Source: Gammaproteobacteria bacterium (lineage in GTDB: Bacteria > Pseudomonadota > Gammaproteobacteria > Pseudomonadales > Pseudohongiellaceae). Taken from it: a stretch of 64,000 nt of DNA. Location of the stretch: contig JAHEGE010000007.1 of NCBI GenBank assembly GCA_024639905.1, forward strand, positions 62,001 to 126,000. Reading direction: 5' to 3'. The notes beneath the pieces are model-generated. The model was given only the letters and a program-made list of their open reading frames with translations. It was not told the DNA's origin and searched no databases. The translations under genes and the position numbers were made by a program. Positions 1-8,458 of this stretch are shown here, piece by piece; positions within the stretch are counted from its first letter, which is position 1; the number at the start of each line of letters is the position of its first letter.

Positions 1-1956
1 ATTCGCGATGTGAAGTGGCCACGCTCGGCGATCGATGCCTTAAAGTCGGGCAAAGAACCGGTGGGTGGCGAGTTCACCACCGAGTGGGCGTTCGGTGACG
101 TCGACGCGGGCTTCGCCGAGGCTGCGGCCATCGTCGAAGAGCCCTTCGTGACCATCGGCTATCCTCACCACTCGCTGGAGTCGCGCACCTGTATGGCCTA
201 CTGGGAGAATGGCAAATGCTTCTTCCATGGCTCGTCGCAAAGCCAGAGCGCCAACGACAACGGCCTCGCGCGCATGCTCAATATCGACCCCGCTGACCTC
301 GTATTTATTAACGAGGCAACGGGTGGTGGATTCGGTTCGAAGATCGGGCCCTATCCGTTCATGGCTATCTCAGGCAACTTCGCCAAGGTGCTAAACCGCC
401 CGCTGCAGCTACGCATTACCCGCGAGCAGGAGTTCTACATTGGCTCAGCACGCTCCGGCATGCAGGGCTGGATCAAGATGGGCGTGAAGGCAGACGGCAA
501 AGTCTCTGCGGTCGATCTGGTAATCGTTAACGACGGCGGCATGACCGGCGGCGGTAGCCACAATTCTTCGGCGCAGCATGTGACCGTAGCGTATCAGCCA
601 GAGAATATGCGCTTTAGAGGCATTACCGTTTACACCAACACCACGCCTCGCGGCGCTCAGCGCGGCCCAGGCCAGAACGAGATGGCGGCGGTACTCGCCC
701 CCATCGCCGATAAGGCTGCGAAAGCGATCGGCATGGACCGAGTGGCGTTCCGCCGGGTGAATGCGATCGACAGCGACGGCTTCCAAGGCGGCAGTCAGGC
801 ACCGGTAACTAGCGCCTTCGTGCGCGAGGCACTGGATCAGGGTATGCGCACCTTCGGCTGGAACGAAAAGCAGGCGCTCGCCAAGCAAAATGGCAGCAAG
901 GTCCGCGGCCTAGGCGTCGGTATCGGCTTCCACGGCGCGGGTGGTCGTGGCTACGATGGCCTCGTTCGCATTGGCACCGACGGCAAGCTCTACATCCATT
1001 CGGGCGTCGGCAACCTCGGCACCTACTCCTACGCCGGCACCTGCCGCGCGGCGGCAGAGGCGTTGCAAATGCCCTGGGATCGCTGTGAGATCCTGCGCGG
1101 ACGCACCGACAACAACCTGCCCCACAGCTCGGGCCAAGGCGGCTCAAATACGATCTTTACCCACACGCGAACCAACTGGGTCGCGGCGCAGGATGCGATC
1201 ACCAAACTGAAGGAGATCGCGGCACAAGACCTCGGCGGCAATGCCAACGACTACGAGATCGGTGACGAGCGTGTCTTCGCAAGCGCAGACCCCAGCAAAG
1301 GCCTGAGCTATGCGCAGGCAGCTGCCCGCGCAATCGAGCTCGGCGGCAAATACAGCGGCCAAGAGTATCCCGATGACATCAACCCGATTACCCAGCGCTC
1401 GGTACAAGCGCTCGCCGGTAGCGGGCTCATTGGCGTCGCGAAGGACAACATCCCAGGTCAGGGCACGCCTCCAGGTATTCTCGTCGGCTTCTGTGAGATC
1501 GAACTCGACAAAGACACGGGCAAGGTAGAGATTCTCGACTACACCGCGGTCGCCGACTGTGGCACCGTGGTGCATCCGAAGAACTTCGACAACGCGATGC
1601 GCGGCGGCGCGGTGTGGGGCTTCGGCATGGCCGGACTAGAACGCCACGTCTACGACCCGCAAAATGGGCTGCCGGCAAATACTGGAATCTACCAGAGCAA
1701 GCCGCCAACTTACTTAGATGTGAACGTGAACACCAAGATGGGCGCGGTGAATATCCCCGATCCGCAAAACCCAACGGGTGGTCGCGGCATCGGCGAGCCT
1801 ACCCAAGGTGCGGCGGCGGCGGCCTACGCCAGCGCGATTTCCGATGCGCTGGACGGCCATCTGTTTAATACGGCGCCGACGACGACCGACATGATCATTA
1901 ACCACTTGGCTGGCAACGATTACAGCACCAAGTCACTGAAAACCAACACTTTCTGA
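1..1956 (+). CDS. Xanthine dehydrogenase-family molybdopterin-binding subunit (5' truncated by window)
   Basis: Large catalytic subunit of a molybdenum hydroxylase (xanthine dehydrogenase/aldehyde oxidase family). The frame is already open at base 1, so the gene begins upstream and the GTG at base 10 is internal. Visible motifs are GGGFGSK (about 322-345), RGPGQNE (661-681), which sits where the family has a conserved arginine/glycine substrate-channel motif, and GRGIGEP (about 1781-1800), which carries the glutamate that acts as base at the molybdenum centre. The FAD subunit follows after 8 bp, so the two are co-transcribed. The small 2Fe-2S subunit is not in view and may lie upstream. The substrate cannot be told from sequence; aldehydes or N-heterocycles are typical. 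Confidence 0.92.
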   Translation: MRDVKWPRSAIDALKSGKEPVGGEFTTEWAFGDVDAGFAEAAAIVEEPFVTIGYPHHSLESRTCMAYWENGKCFFHGSSQSQSANDNGLARMLNIDPADLVFINEATGGGFGSKIGPYPFMAISGNFAKVLNRPLQLRITREQEFYIGSARSGMQGWIKMGVKADGKVSAVDLVIVNDGGMTGGGSHNSSAQHVTVAYQPENMRFRGITVYTNTTPRGAQRGPGQNEMAAVLAPIADKAAKAIGMDRVAFRRVNAIDSDGFQGGSQAPVTSAFVREALDQGMRTFGWNEKQALAKQNGSKVRGLGVGIGFHGAGGRGYDGLVRIGTDGKLYIHSGVGNLGTYSYAGTCRAAAEALQMPWDRCEILRGRTDNNLPHSSGQGGSNTIFTHTRTNWVAAQDAITKLKEIAAQDLGGNANDYEIGDERVFASADPSKGLSYAQAAARAIELGGKYSGQEYPDDINPITQRSVQALAGSGLIGVAKDNIPGQGTPPGILVGFCEIELDKDTGKVEILDYTAVADCGTVVHPKNFDNAMRGGAVWGFGMAGLERHVYDPQNGLPANTGIYQSKPPTYLDVNVNTKMGAVNIPDPQNPTGGRGIGEPTQGAAAAAYASAISDALDGHLFNTAPTTTDMIINHLAGNDYSTKSLKTNTF

Positions 1957-1964
1957 GGTTAACT

Positions 1965-2954
1965 ATGCCATCTTATGACGTAATGCCCAATATGGAGCTG
2001 TACCAGCCGGTACGGGTTGAGGACGCCCTCGACATCGCTAGCCGCTACGCAGACCGAGGTTGGTTAGTGGGCGGCGGTCAAGACACTTACGGCTGGCTCA
2101 AAGACCGCGCCAAGAGTGCCGACGCGCTTATCGACCTCAGCGCAATTGACGAACTGCGCGGCGTACGCGAGACGGCCGAAGGTATCGAGATCGGCGCGCT
2201 CACGACGCTAACCGAGATCGCCGAAAGCGCCCTACTCAAACAGAGCTATTCGGTGTTGTCCGATGCCGCTGCCGTGGTCGCGAGCCCGCAAATTCGCAAC
2301 ATCGGCACACTGGGCGGCAATGTCTCGCAAGACGTTCGCTGCTGGTATTACCGCCGCGGGCTGTCGTGCTACCGCGCCGGCGGTAACCTGTGCTACGCCG
2401 ACACGCCGCAAGGCATGAATCGCGAACACTCGCTTTTCGAGACTAGCCGCTGTGTAGCTGCAGGCGCGTCGGATACCGCTCCCGCCCTTGTCGCGCTGGA
2501 TGCGACGATGGTGCTGCGTTCAGTCGACGGCGAGCGCACGCTCTCTGCCGAGGAGTATTTCGTGGGTCCGGCGGTGGATATCGAGAACACAACGGCCCTG
2601 CGCGACGGTGAGATCCTTACCGCCGTGCGCCTTCCGAAAGCGTGGGCCAATGCTGAGTTTTATTTCGAAAAAGTCGCCGACCGCAACGTCTGGGACTTTT
2701 CTCTGGTCAATGTCGCCGCGGCCTTCAAGGTCTCAGGAGGCAACATCAGCGAATCGCGCGTTGTCTGCGGTGCGGTGCAAGCGACTCCGCGCCGCCTCAC
2801 TGCGATAGAGAATGCCATTCAAGGTAAGGCAAAGGGTGCGGTGACAGCCCAGAGCGTAGCCGGCATGGCAAGCGAGGGCGCGCGTGCGCTGGCGCACAAT
2901 GGCTTTAAGATTCCTCTCATGGAGAACTTGGTGAAGCGCGCGATTAGCGCGTAA
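1965..2954 (+). CDS. FAD-binding subunit M of the molybdenum hydroxylase
   Basis: Medium subunit of the same hydroxylase, 329 aa. It passes electrons between iron-sulfur centres and FAD. The GGGQD loop near residues 37-40 and the IGTLGGN motif near residues 113-119 are the usual FAD-contact sequences. An inserted loop carries four cysteines, C126, C135, C143 and C163. In 4-hydroxybenzoyl-CoA reductase and the PaoABC aldehyde oxidase, subunits with a comparable loop bind an extra [4Fe-4S] cluster, so one is plausible here. The start ATG lies 8 bp after the stop of the large subunit, with an AGGTT ribosome site. The gene ends about 75 bp before a strong terminator. Confidence 0.9.
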   Translation: MPSYDVMPNMELYQPVRVEDALDIASRYADRGWLVGGGQDTYGWLKDRAKSADALIDLSAIDELRGVRETAEGIEIGALTTLTEIAESALLKQSYSVLSDAAAVVASPQIRNIGTLGGNVSQDVRCWYYRRGLSCYRAGGNLCYADTPQGMNREHSLFETSRCVAAGASDTAPALVALDATMVLRSVDGERTLSAEEYFVGPAVDIENTTALRDGEILTAVRLPKAWANAEFYFEKVADRNVWDFSLVNVAAAFKVSGGNISESRVVCGAVQATPRRLTAIENAIQGKAKGAVTAQSVAGMASEGARALAHNGFKIPLMENLVKRAISA

Positions 2955-3026
2955 ACCGCTTACTGCCGCTTTGCAGGCGAACAGCAGGCGAATAACCAGC
3001 AAGGAGTCAGGCGAAAGTAGTCGGGC

Positions 3027-3071
3027 AATAAAAAGGGGCTGTTTCTTATTAGAAACAGCCCCTTTTTATTG
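3027..3071. terminator. Bidirectional intrinsic terminator
   Basis: GC-rich inverted repeat (AAAGGGGCTGTTTCT, loop TATT, AGAAACAGCCCCTTT) with an A-run before and a T-run after. It can end the molybdenum hydroxylase transcript on the plus strand and the 41-aa ORF/hemH transcript arriving on the minus strand. Confidence 0.9.
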
Positions 3072-3094
3072 CTGGTAGCGTGACGGTGGCGCGT

Positions 3095-3220
3095 CTAAAA
3101 CATGCCGCCGATCCAGTAGCCCATCCCCATAATGGCGACATAGCAGCCGAAAATCCCAAGGACTACCGGGAGCAGGTGCGCGTGTTCTTGTCGATCAGTC
3201 AACTCATGATCTTCTAGCAT
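3095..3220 (-). CDS. 41-residue single-pass membrane microprotein
   Basis: A small reading frame, 41 aa, supported by a strong GGAG ribosome site about 9 bp upstream of the ATG and by its own promoter elements. The first 15 residues are acidic and charged (MLEDHELTDRQEHAH). A hydrophobic helix follows, from about residue 16 to the end (LLPVVLGIFGCYVAIMGMGY and on), with a short GGMF tail. I do not recognise the family. Its size and layout resemble accessory microproteins of respiratory complexes, but no such complex is nearby. It lies 112 bp downstream of hemH on the same strand, with a CRP/FNR-like box between them, and ends just before a terminator. Function unknown. Confidence 0.7.
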   Translation of the reverse strand: MLEDHELTDRQEHAHLLPVVLGIFGCYVAIMGMGYWIGGMF

Positions 3221-3253
3221 CGTGACACTCCTTCATCAAAGAACCGAGTGTTC

Positions 3254-3295
3254 AGATTACCGAAACCGCTAGCGGAAAATGTGATCTATATCACG
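3254..3295 (-). promoter_or_regulatory. CRP/FNR-family box and -10 element for the 41-aa ORF
   Basis: On the minus strand, CGTGATATAGATCACA (3295-3280) has perfect GTGAT-N4-ATCAC half-sites, the CRP-type consensus and close to the FNR type. A TAATCT -10-like hexamer lies at 3259-3254. The predicted transcription start, about 3246-3247, puts the box centre near -41, the class II activator position. The box is about 60 bp upstream of the microprotein ATG. The geometry is read directly; the identity of the regulator is inference. Confidence 0.6.
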
Positions 3296-3332
3296 TTAGC
3301 GATTGACCTCATTCCCGTGAGATCCGACCGCT

Positions 3333-4367
3333 TTAGAGGCCGCGGAGCTTTTCCCGAGAGATCTCGAAGACCGAATCAAACCACTGTTTATCGTCGTTTA
3401 GGTTGGGCACGAGCTTAAAGTCTTCGCCGCCGCCTTCCATAAATTCCTCTTTGTATTCGATGCCAATCTCGTGGATCGTCTCGAGGCAGTCGGAGACGAA
3501 GGATGGCGTGACCACCGCGACCTTCTTTACGCCCTTCTCGATAAGGATTTCAAGGTGCTCATCCAGATAAGGCTGTATCCATGCTTGGTTACCAAAACGC
3601 GATTGGAACGCGATGGAGTAGCGGTCTTCACCCCAGCCCATCGCAGCCACGATGCTCTTTGTCGTCGCGACGCACTGCGCACGGTAGCAGAGCTTGTTTT
3701 TCTCTGTGATGGTCTCGCAGCACGCGCCCATCTCGCAGACACCGTTTTTGTCGGCTTTCTTAATATTGGACTCAGGCAGGCCGTGGTAGCTAAAGATGAT
3801 GTGTTCGGCCTTAGCGTCTTCGATGTGCTTGCCGATCAACCCCGCCCAGGCCGAGATAAACGCGGGCTCAGCGTACAGGTCGTCGACAAACTTCAGATTC
3901 GGCGCGCTCTTCCACTTCTTCGCCGACTCCCGCACGCCGTGAAAAACCGATTCCGTGGTCGCTGTCGAGTATTGCGGAAAAAGCGGCATGACCAAGATAT
4001 CGCGCACGCCTCGGCGCTCGAACTCGGCCATGGTGTCCCAGATAAATGGCTCGCTATAGCCCATGCCATTGAGCACCAGTACATCCTCGCCGGCGTCGTC
4101 ATACTGCTTTTGTACGCTCTCGAGAAGCCGATCGGCGTAGACCTTAAGCGGCGAGCCCTCGTCCATCCATATCGTCGCATAATCTTTTGCCGTTTTAGGC
4201 GCACGGAAAGGAATGATGATGAGATTCCGCAGCAGCCAGCGCCCTACAGCATTGAAATCGAACACGAAGGGATCTGAGAAAAAGTATTTGTAGAACTTCC
4301 GCAGGCCCTTGGCAGTGGGCTCCTCTGGGGTGCCGAGGTTGAGAAGGAGTACGCCTTTGGTCGCCAT
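3333..4367 (-). CDS. hemH: Ferrochelatase
   Basis: Protoporphyrin/coproporphyrin ferrochelatase, 344 aa, inserting Fe2+ at the end of haem synthesis. The N-terminus KGVLLLNLGTPEEP and the FSYHGLPES segment are family signatures; H195 in the latter is the metal-site histidine. Five cysteines fall at residues 211, 216, 217, 227 and 232, in the stretch GVCEMGACC...LCYRAQC. This position matches the cysteine-rich segment of bacterial ferrochelatases, some of which bind a [2Fe-2S] cluster. An AAGGAC ribosome site precedes the ATG. A TATACT hexamer lies about 40 bp upstream, but I saw no convincing -35. Haem demand fits the several c-type cytochromes in this window. Confidence 0.96.
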   Translation of the reverse strand: MATKGVLLLNLGTPEEPTAKGLRKFYKYFFSDPFVFDFNAVGRWLLRNLIIIPFRAPKTAKDYATIWMDEGSPLKVYADRLLESVQKQYDDAGEDVLVLNGMGYSEPFIWDTMAEFERRGVRDILVMPLFPQYSTATTESVFHGVRESAKKWKSAPNLKFVDDLYAEPAFISAWAGLIGKHIEDAKAEHIIFSYHGLPESNIKKADKNGVCEMGACCETITEKNKLCYRAQCVATTKSIVAAMGWGEDRYSIAFQSRFGNQAWIQPYLDEHLEILIEKGVKKVAVVTPSFVSDCLETIHEIGIEYKEEFMEGGGEDFKLVPNLNDDKQWFDSVFEISREKLRGL

Positions 4368-4503
4368 GGTTGTCTGTCCTTAGAATTTACGCTTTGAAGA
4401 ATGGAGTATAACGAGCCTCGTCAGTCAGCGCCCGCCGCAATGTGTGCCTTCGCACTGTTATGCCTTCGGATACGATGGGAGGCTGCAATTGGGTTTACTA
4501 GAC

Positions 4504-6276
4504 TTAGTCTGCGACCTGTTTGCGGGTGTCTTCTTCGAATAGCAGCTCTAGTTCGCGCCGGCCGCTCTGCGCGATGTTGCGTAGCTCTTCCATGTCCTCT
4601 AAGTGCTGTGCCGAGCGCTCTAGCAGTTCTTCATCGTGAAGCCTGAAGCGCTTCGCCACCTCCAGCGCCTGCCCCTCTGTATACCCTAGCTGCTCGAGGG
4701 TTTCCGTGGCCGCCTCCAGACTACTGGCGAAGGTCTCGCGGACAACCGAGTCTACCTTGCGCTTGTAGAGTTGATAGGCGTGAAAGCGATCAACCGCGCG
4801 CGCAATAATCTTAATGCGAGAATTCTGCTCGCGCGCGAGATCGATTATAGCCAGCGACTGAGCGACGTCGTTTACCGCCACGACGAGGATTTTCGCGTGT
4901 TTAATGCCAGCGCCGCGCAGCAGATCGAGCCGCGTCAAGTCACCATAAAAAAGCCTGTTACCGAACTGCTTAACGAACTCGACATGGGCCGAGTCTTTGT
5001 CCATCGCGGTAAACGGGATATGCCTTGCCTGCAGCAGGCGCCCGATGATCTGTCCGAAACGGCCAAAGCCGGCGATGATAACCTCGGGTTGATGAGAGTC
5101 CCAGTGGGCATCTTGGTCCGGCTGGCCTGCACTTCGGCTACGCCACACGTTGCGGTATAGAGTCACCAGTGGCGAGGTCAGCGCCATCGACAAGCCAACG
5201 ATGAGCGTCAGCTGCTCCGCCAGCTGCGCACTGAAAAGCATCGCCTGCTGCCCCTGTGACAAGACGACGAAGGCAAACTCACCACCTTGGGACAGCATCA
5301 AGCCGAGCTGAAAGCCCTCTTTGTAGGAGACACGCTGCCAACGCAGGATCGCCGTGAGCAGCAGGGTCTTGAGCAGCACAAAGCCAAGCGCCAAGCCTAG
5401 CAGCCGCAGCGGTGAGGCCCACAACAGCTCGAGGTTTAGCGTCATCCCGATAGCAATGAAGAACAAACCCAAGAGGATGCCCTTGAATGGCTCGATGTCT
5501 GACTCGAGCTGGTGGCGATAGTCCGAGTTGGCGAGCATGATGCCCGCGAGGAATGCACCGAGGCCCATAGAGAGCCCAACGAAATTCATTAGCACGGCCA
5601 CGCCGATCACGATGAGGAGGCTGGCAGCCGTCATTACCTCACGGTTGTTGGTGCGCGCGACACTACCAAGCACCTCGCTGAGCCCGTACCTGCCAAAGAC
5701 CAGGACACCCGCAACGGCGAGTCCGGTGAAATACCACGGCACGCCCGCCGAGGTTGCAGCATGGGGCGCGAGCACACTCACCGTAATGAGAATGGGGATC
5801 ACCGCGAGGTCTTGGAGCAATAGGATAGAGAATCCGCGGCGACCTAGCGGCGAGGCGAGGATGCGCTCTTCGCTCATCAATTGAATCGCCAGTGCCGTGG
5901 AAGAAAGCGCGAGGGTCAGGCCCAATATTACCGCCAAGGGCAAGGCGAGCAGCGCTGCAAAGCCGCCGGCGATAATCGCGCCGGTAACGAGCACCTGCGT
6001 ACCGCCCAGTATGGCGATGTGTTTACGCATCCCCCAGAGTTTGTCGGGGTCTAGCTCGAGCCCAATCACGAATAGCATGAGAATGACGCCGTATTCGGCG
6101 AAATGCAGCACCGACTCGGGGTCTTCGATAGCGCCTAAGGCGTGGGGGCCAAGCACCACGCCGGCAAACAGATAGCCGAGTATCGAACCGAGACCGAGGC
6201 GCTTGAACAGAGGGACAGCGATAACCGCGGCGAGCAGGTAGTAGAGCGCATTGAGCAGCAGGCTATCGGTGTGCAT
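4504..6276 (-). CDS. Kef-type CPA2 monovalent cation:proton antiporter with TrkA-N domain
   Basis: Inner-membrane K+/H+ (or Na+/H+) antiporter of the CPA2 family, 590 aa. The N-terminal two thirds is a multi-pass Na_H_Exchanger domain containing GLELDPDKLW and the LLLQDLAVIPIL helix with the conserved aspartate. From about residue 398 a cytoplasmic RCK/TrkA-N Rossmann domain begins (VIIAGFGRFGQ, then FYGDLTR), which usually senses NAD(H) or glutathione adducts. An acidic, helical C-terminal tail follows (EELLERSAQHLEDMEEL). A GAGGAA ribosome site precedes the ATG. It resembles KefB/KefC and YbaL. No KefF/KefG ancillary subunit is adjacent, so glutathione gating is uncertain. Confidence 0.92.
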   Translation of the reverse strand: MHTDSLLLNALYYLLAAVIAVPLFKRLGLGSILGYLFAGVVLGPHALGAIEDPESVLHFAEYGVILMLFVIGLELDPDKLWGMRKHIAILGGTQVLVTGAIIAGGFAALLALPLAVILGLTLALSSTALAIQLMSEERILASPLGRRGFSILLLQDLAVIPILITVSVLAPHAATSAGVPWYFTGLAVAGVLVFGRYGLSEVLGSVARTNNREVMTAASLLIVIGVAVLMNFVGLSMGLGAFLAGIMLANSDYRHQLESDIEPFKGILLGLFFIAIGMTLNLELLWASPLRLLGLALGFVLLKTLLLTAILRWQRVSYKEGFQLGLMLSQGGEFAFVVLSQGQQAMLFSAQLAEQLTLIVGLSMALTSPLVTLYRNVWRSRSAGQPDQDAHWDSHQPEVIIAGFGRFGQIIGRLLQARHIPFTAMDKDSAHVEFVKQFGNRLFYGDLTRLDLLRGAGIKHAKILVVAVNDVAQSLAIIDLAREQNSRIKIIARAVDRFHAYQLYKRKVDSVVRETFASSLEAATETLEQLGYTEGQALEVAKRFRLHDEELLERSAQHLEDMEELRNIAQSGRRELELLFEEDTRKQVAD

Positions 6277-6487
6277 TCGTGGGTTTCCTCGGGTCGATCG
6301 CTACGCTGCCGACGTGGAATGGACAACATGAAATTGTTACCAAAATGCTCACATCCGGCAAAAAATGCAGTAAACTCAAGGCTAGTGTGGATTTTAAATG
6401 CTGATAAAACAACTTCTTTCGTGCAGTTAAAGCCCCACACCGCGCCATACCCCTAAGTTACTCAGTGATGAATCGGAGAACACAGAG

Positions 6488-8329
6488 ATGAAAACACCTT
6501 CTTCGCTACTCCTTACCGCGGCTATCGCAGCGGCGAGCAGTGCAGCGCTAGCCGGCGAACGCGTGGGCGACTTCGCGCTAATCGACCACCAAGGCGCTTT
6601 CCAAAGCATGGCTTGGCATGACGATCACGCCGCTATTGCGATCCTGCCGCAGGCCGTGGGCGCCACCGACGCCGCCTCGCTCGCCACGATGCAGGCGCTA
6701 CAATCCAAGTATGCTACCCAAGGCATCGAATTCTTCTTGCTCAACCCTGGCCTGCAGACAGATCGCGCCGCGGTTGCCGCAGACATCGCCGGCGTCGACA
6801 TGCCGGTATTGATGGACGATACCCAGCTTGTCTCTGAAATGCTTGGCCTGACTCGCCTGGACGAGGCGTTGCTTTATGATCCTAGCTCTTTCGAACTGCT
6901 CTATCGCGGTTCAGCCGACGGTATCGAAGCCGCCATTGAGCGCACGCTAGCAGGCGAAAGCTTTGACCTCGTTAGCACAGCGACCATGGGTAAGCCTATC
7001 GACTACCGCAATGTGGATGTCCACGCAGACCTGTCGTATGCCAACGACATCGCGCCGATCATTGCCGAGAACTGCGCCGAGTGTCACCGCGAAGGCGGTA
7101 TCGCCCCTTTCGCTATGGACAATAGCCTCGCCGTTCAGGGCTGGTCGCCGATGATCCGCGAAGTGGTCATGACCAAGCGCATGCCTCCTGGTCAGATCGA
7201 CAACAAGATCAGCCATAAAATGAAGAACGAAATGAATCTGAGCGACGACGAGATGCAGATGCTCGTGCGCTGGATTAACAATGGCTCGGTGGTCGAGGGC
7301 AACGAAGATCCACTCACGGCGCTTGTTTGGCCTGAGGGCAAGTGGTCTCTAGGCGAGCCCGATCTCATCGTGAAAGTACCAGCCCAGTCTATCCCAGCCA
7401 CGGGTGTAGTCGACTACATGGATCTGCCAATCGATCTTGGCCTTACCGAGGACCGGTGGGTACGCGGATCCGAGGTCGCGCCCGGTGACCCAACCGTGCT
7501 GCACCACATTATAACGACTGTCGTTCCGCCCGAAGGCGCACCCGATTTCCAAAAGATTCTGATGGATATCCTCAATGACCTGCCAGCAGAAAAGGCAGCA
7601 ACCGTGCGCACGCAGATCTTCGCAGCGGTAGCGGCTGGCAAGCAGCCTGATATCGGTGCAATATTCGAAGCGGTGCCCGAAATCGACGTCAGCGCCTTCC
7701 TAGGCGGCGGCACAGACCCCAATATGGCAAGCATAGCCGGCTATGCGCCCGGCAATGCGGTCTCGCTAAACCCCGAGGGTGTCGGCGGCCTGTTGCGCGC
7801 AGGCACCAGCTTAAATCTGCAGATGCACTACACCACCTCAGGCAAGGAAGCGGTAGATGAGACCGAAATCGGCATCTACTTCTACCCCGAAGGCTATGTG
7901 CCTGAAGAACGCATGGGCGGCGGTGTCGGCAACGCGTTCTCCATTGCCATACCGGCCGGCGCGAAAGACCACGAAATGCAACTCGTGACGCTGGTACCCG
8001 AAGAAGCTGAAATTTACAGCATGATGCCGCATATGCATTTCCGCGGAAAGCGCATGAGCTTCAAGGCGCAATACCCAGATGGCAGCGAAGAGATGCTGCT
8101 CTCAGTGCCTGCCTACTCCTTTAACTGGCAACTTGCCCACGAGCTGGAAGAGCCCGTGCGCGTGCCCGCCGGCACTAAGATCATCGCCACCGGCGCGTTC
8201 GACAACTCCGCCCAGAACGACTTCAACCCCGACCCCAACAGCGAAGTGAACTGGGGCGAACAAAGCTGGGAAGAAATGTTCATGGGTTTCTACACCTGGA
8301 AAAACCTAAACCAAACCGGCTCCGAATAA
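6488..8329 (+). CDS. Exported thioredoxin-fold / cytochrome c / type II copper monooxygenase-like fusion
   Basis: 613 aa with an N-terminal signal peptide (cleavage near residue 22, ALA-GE). Three parts can be read. Residues about 25-155 have a thioredoxin/peroxiredoxin-like pattern without a CxxC pair. Residues about 185-270 form a cytochrome c-like module with haem-binding CAECH (C196, C199, H200) and MPPG as a possible sixth-ligand region. Residues about 290-605 resemble the ascorbate-dependent type II copper monooxygenase fold (PHM/DBM), with VLHHII, LQMHYTT and PHMHFRGKRM as candidate copper ligands. The combination suggests a periplasmic redox enzyme fed by its own haem. The substrate is unknown. 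It stands alone as a transcription unit and ends in a repeat and a terminator. Confidence 0.85.
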   Translation: MKTPSSLLLTAAIAAASSAALAGERVGDFALIDHQGAFQSMAWHDDHAAIAILPQAVGATDAASLATMQALQSKYATQGIEFFLLNPGLQTDRAAVAADIAGVDMPVLMDDTQLVSEMLGLTRLDEALLYDPSSFELLYRGSADGIEAAIERTLAGESFDLVSTATMGKPIDYRNVDVHADLSYANDIAPIIAENCAECHREGGIAPFAMDNSLAVQGWSPMIREVVMTKRMPPGQIDNKISHKMKNEMNLSDDEMQMLVRWINNGSVVEGNEDPLTALVWPEGKWSLGEPDLIVKVPAQSIPATGVVDYMDLPIDLGLTEDRWVRGSEVAPGDPTVLHHIITTVVPPEGAPDFQKILMDILNDLPAEKAATVRTQIFAAVAAGKQPDIGAIFEAVPEIDVSAFLGGGTDPNMASIAGYAPGNAVSLNPEGVGGLLRAGTSLNLQMHYTTSGKEAVDETEIGIYFYPEGYVPEERMGGGVGNAFSIAIPAGAKDHEMQLVTLVPEEAEIYSMMPHMHFRGKRMSFKAQYPDGSEEMLLSVPAYSFNWQLAHELEEPVRVPAGTKIIATGAFDNSAQNDFNPDPNSEVNWGEQSWEEMFMGFYTWKNLNQTGSE

Positions 8330-8330
8330 C

Positions 8331-8384
8331 CCGGGGTCAGGTCTTTCATCGATGCATTTTTCCCGGAATCTTAGCGGGAAAATG
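8331..8384 (+). repeat. Dispersed palindromic repeat, forward copy
   Basis: Copy of the window-wide element (core GGGGTCAGGTCTTTCATC, continuing to GATGCATTTTTCCCG), starting 1 bp after the stop codon of the 613-aa gene. Its end folds back: TGCATTTTTCCCG is followed after 9 bases by CGGGAAAATGCA. A reverse-orientation partner lies at 9545-9579, across two genes. Confidence 0.9.
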
Positions 8385-8394
8385 CAGGACAAAT

Positions 8395-8431
8395 AAAAAG
8401 GGCGAGTTTCTTTCGGAAGCTCGCCCTTTTT
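8395..8431. terminator. Bidirectional intrinsic terminator
   Basis: AAAAAGGGCGAG and CTCGCCCTTTTT arms around a short loop, with A- and T-runs at the ends. It serves the plus-strand 613-aa gene and the minus-strand phosphatase-like gene that converge here. Confidence 0.9.
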
Positions 8432-8458
8432 ATTGCGGGATTCGCATTAGCTCGTAAT

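Noticed and set aside
3471..4277. 268-aa open frame on the plus strand opposite hemH
   Set aside because: It lies wholly inside the ferrochelatase gene, has no ribosome site and its translation is arginine/histidine-rich without any domain; it is the antisense shadow of a GC-rich gene.
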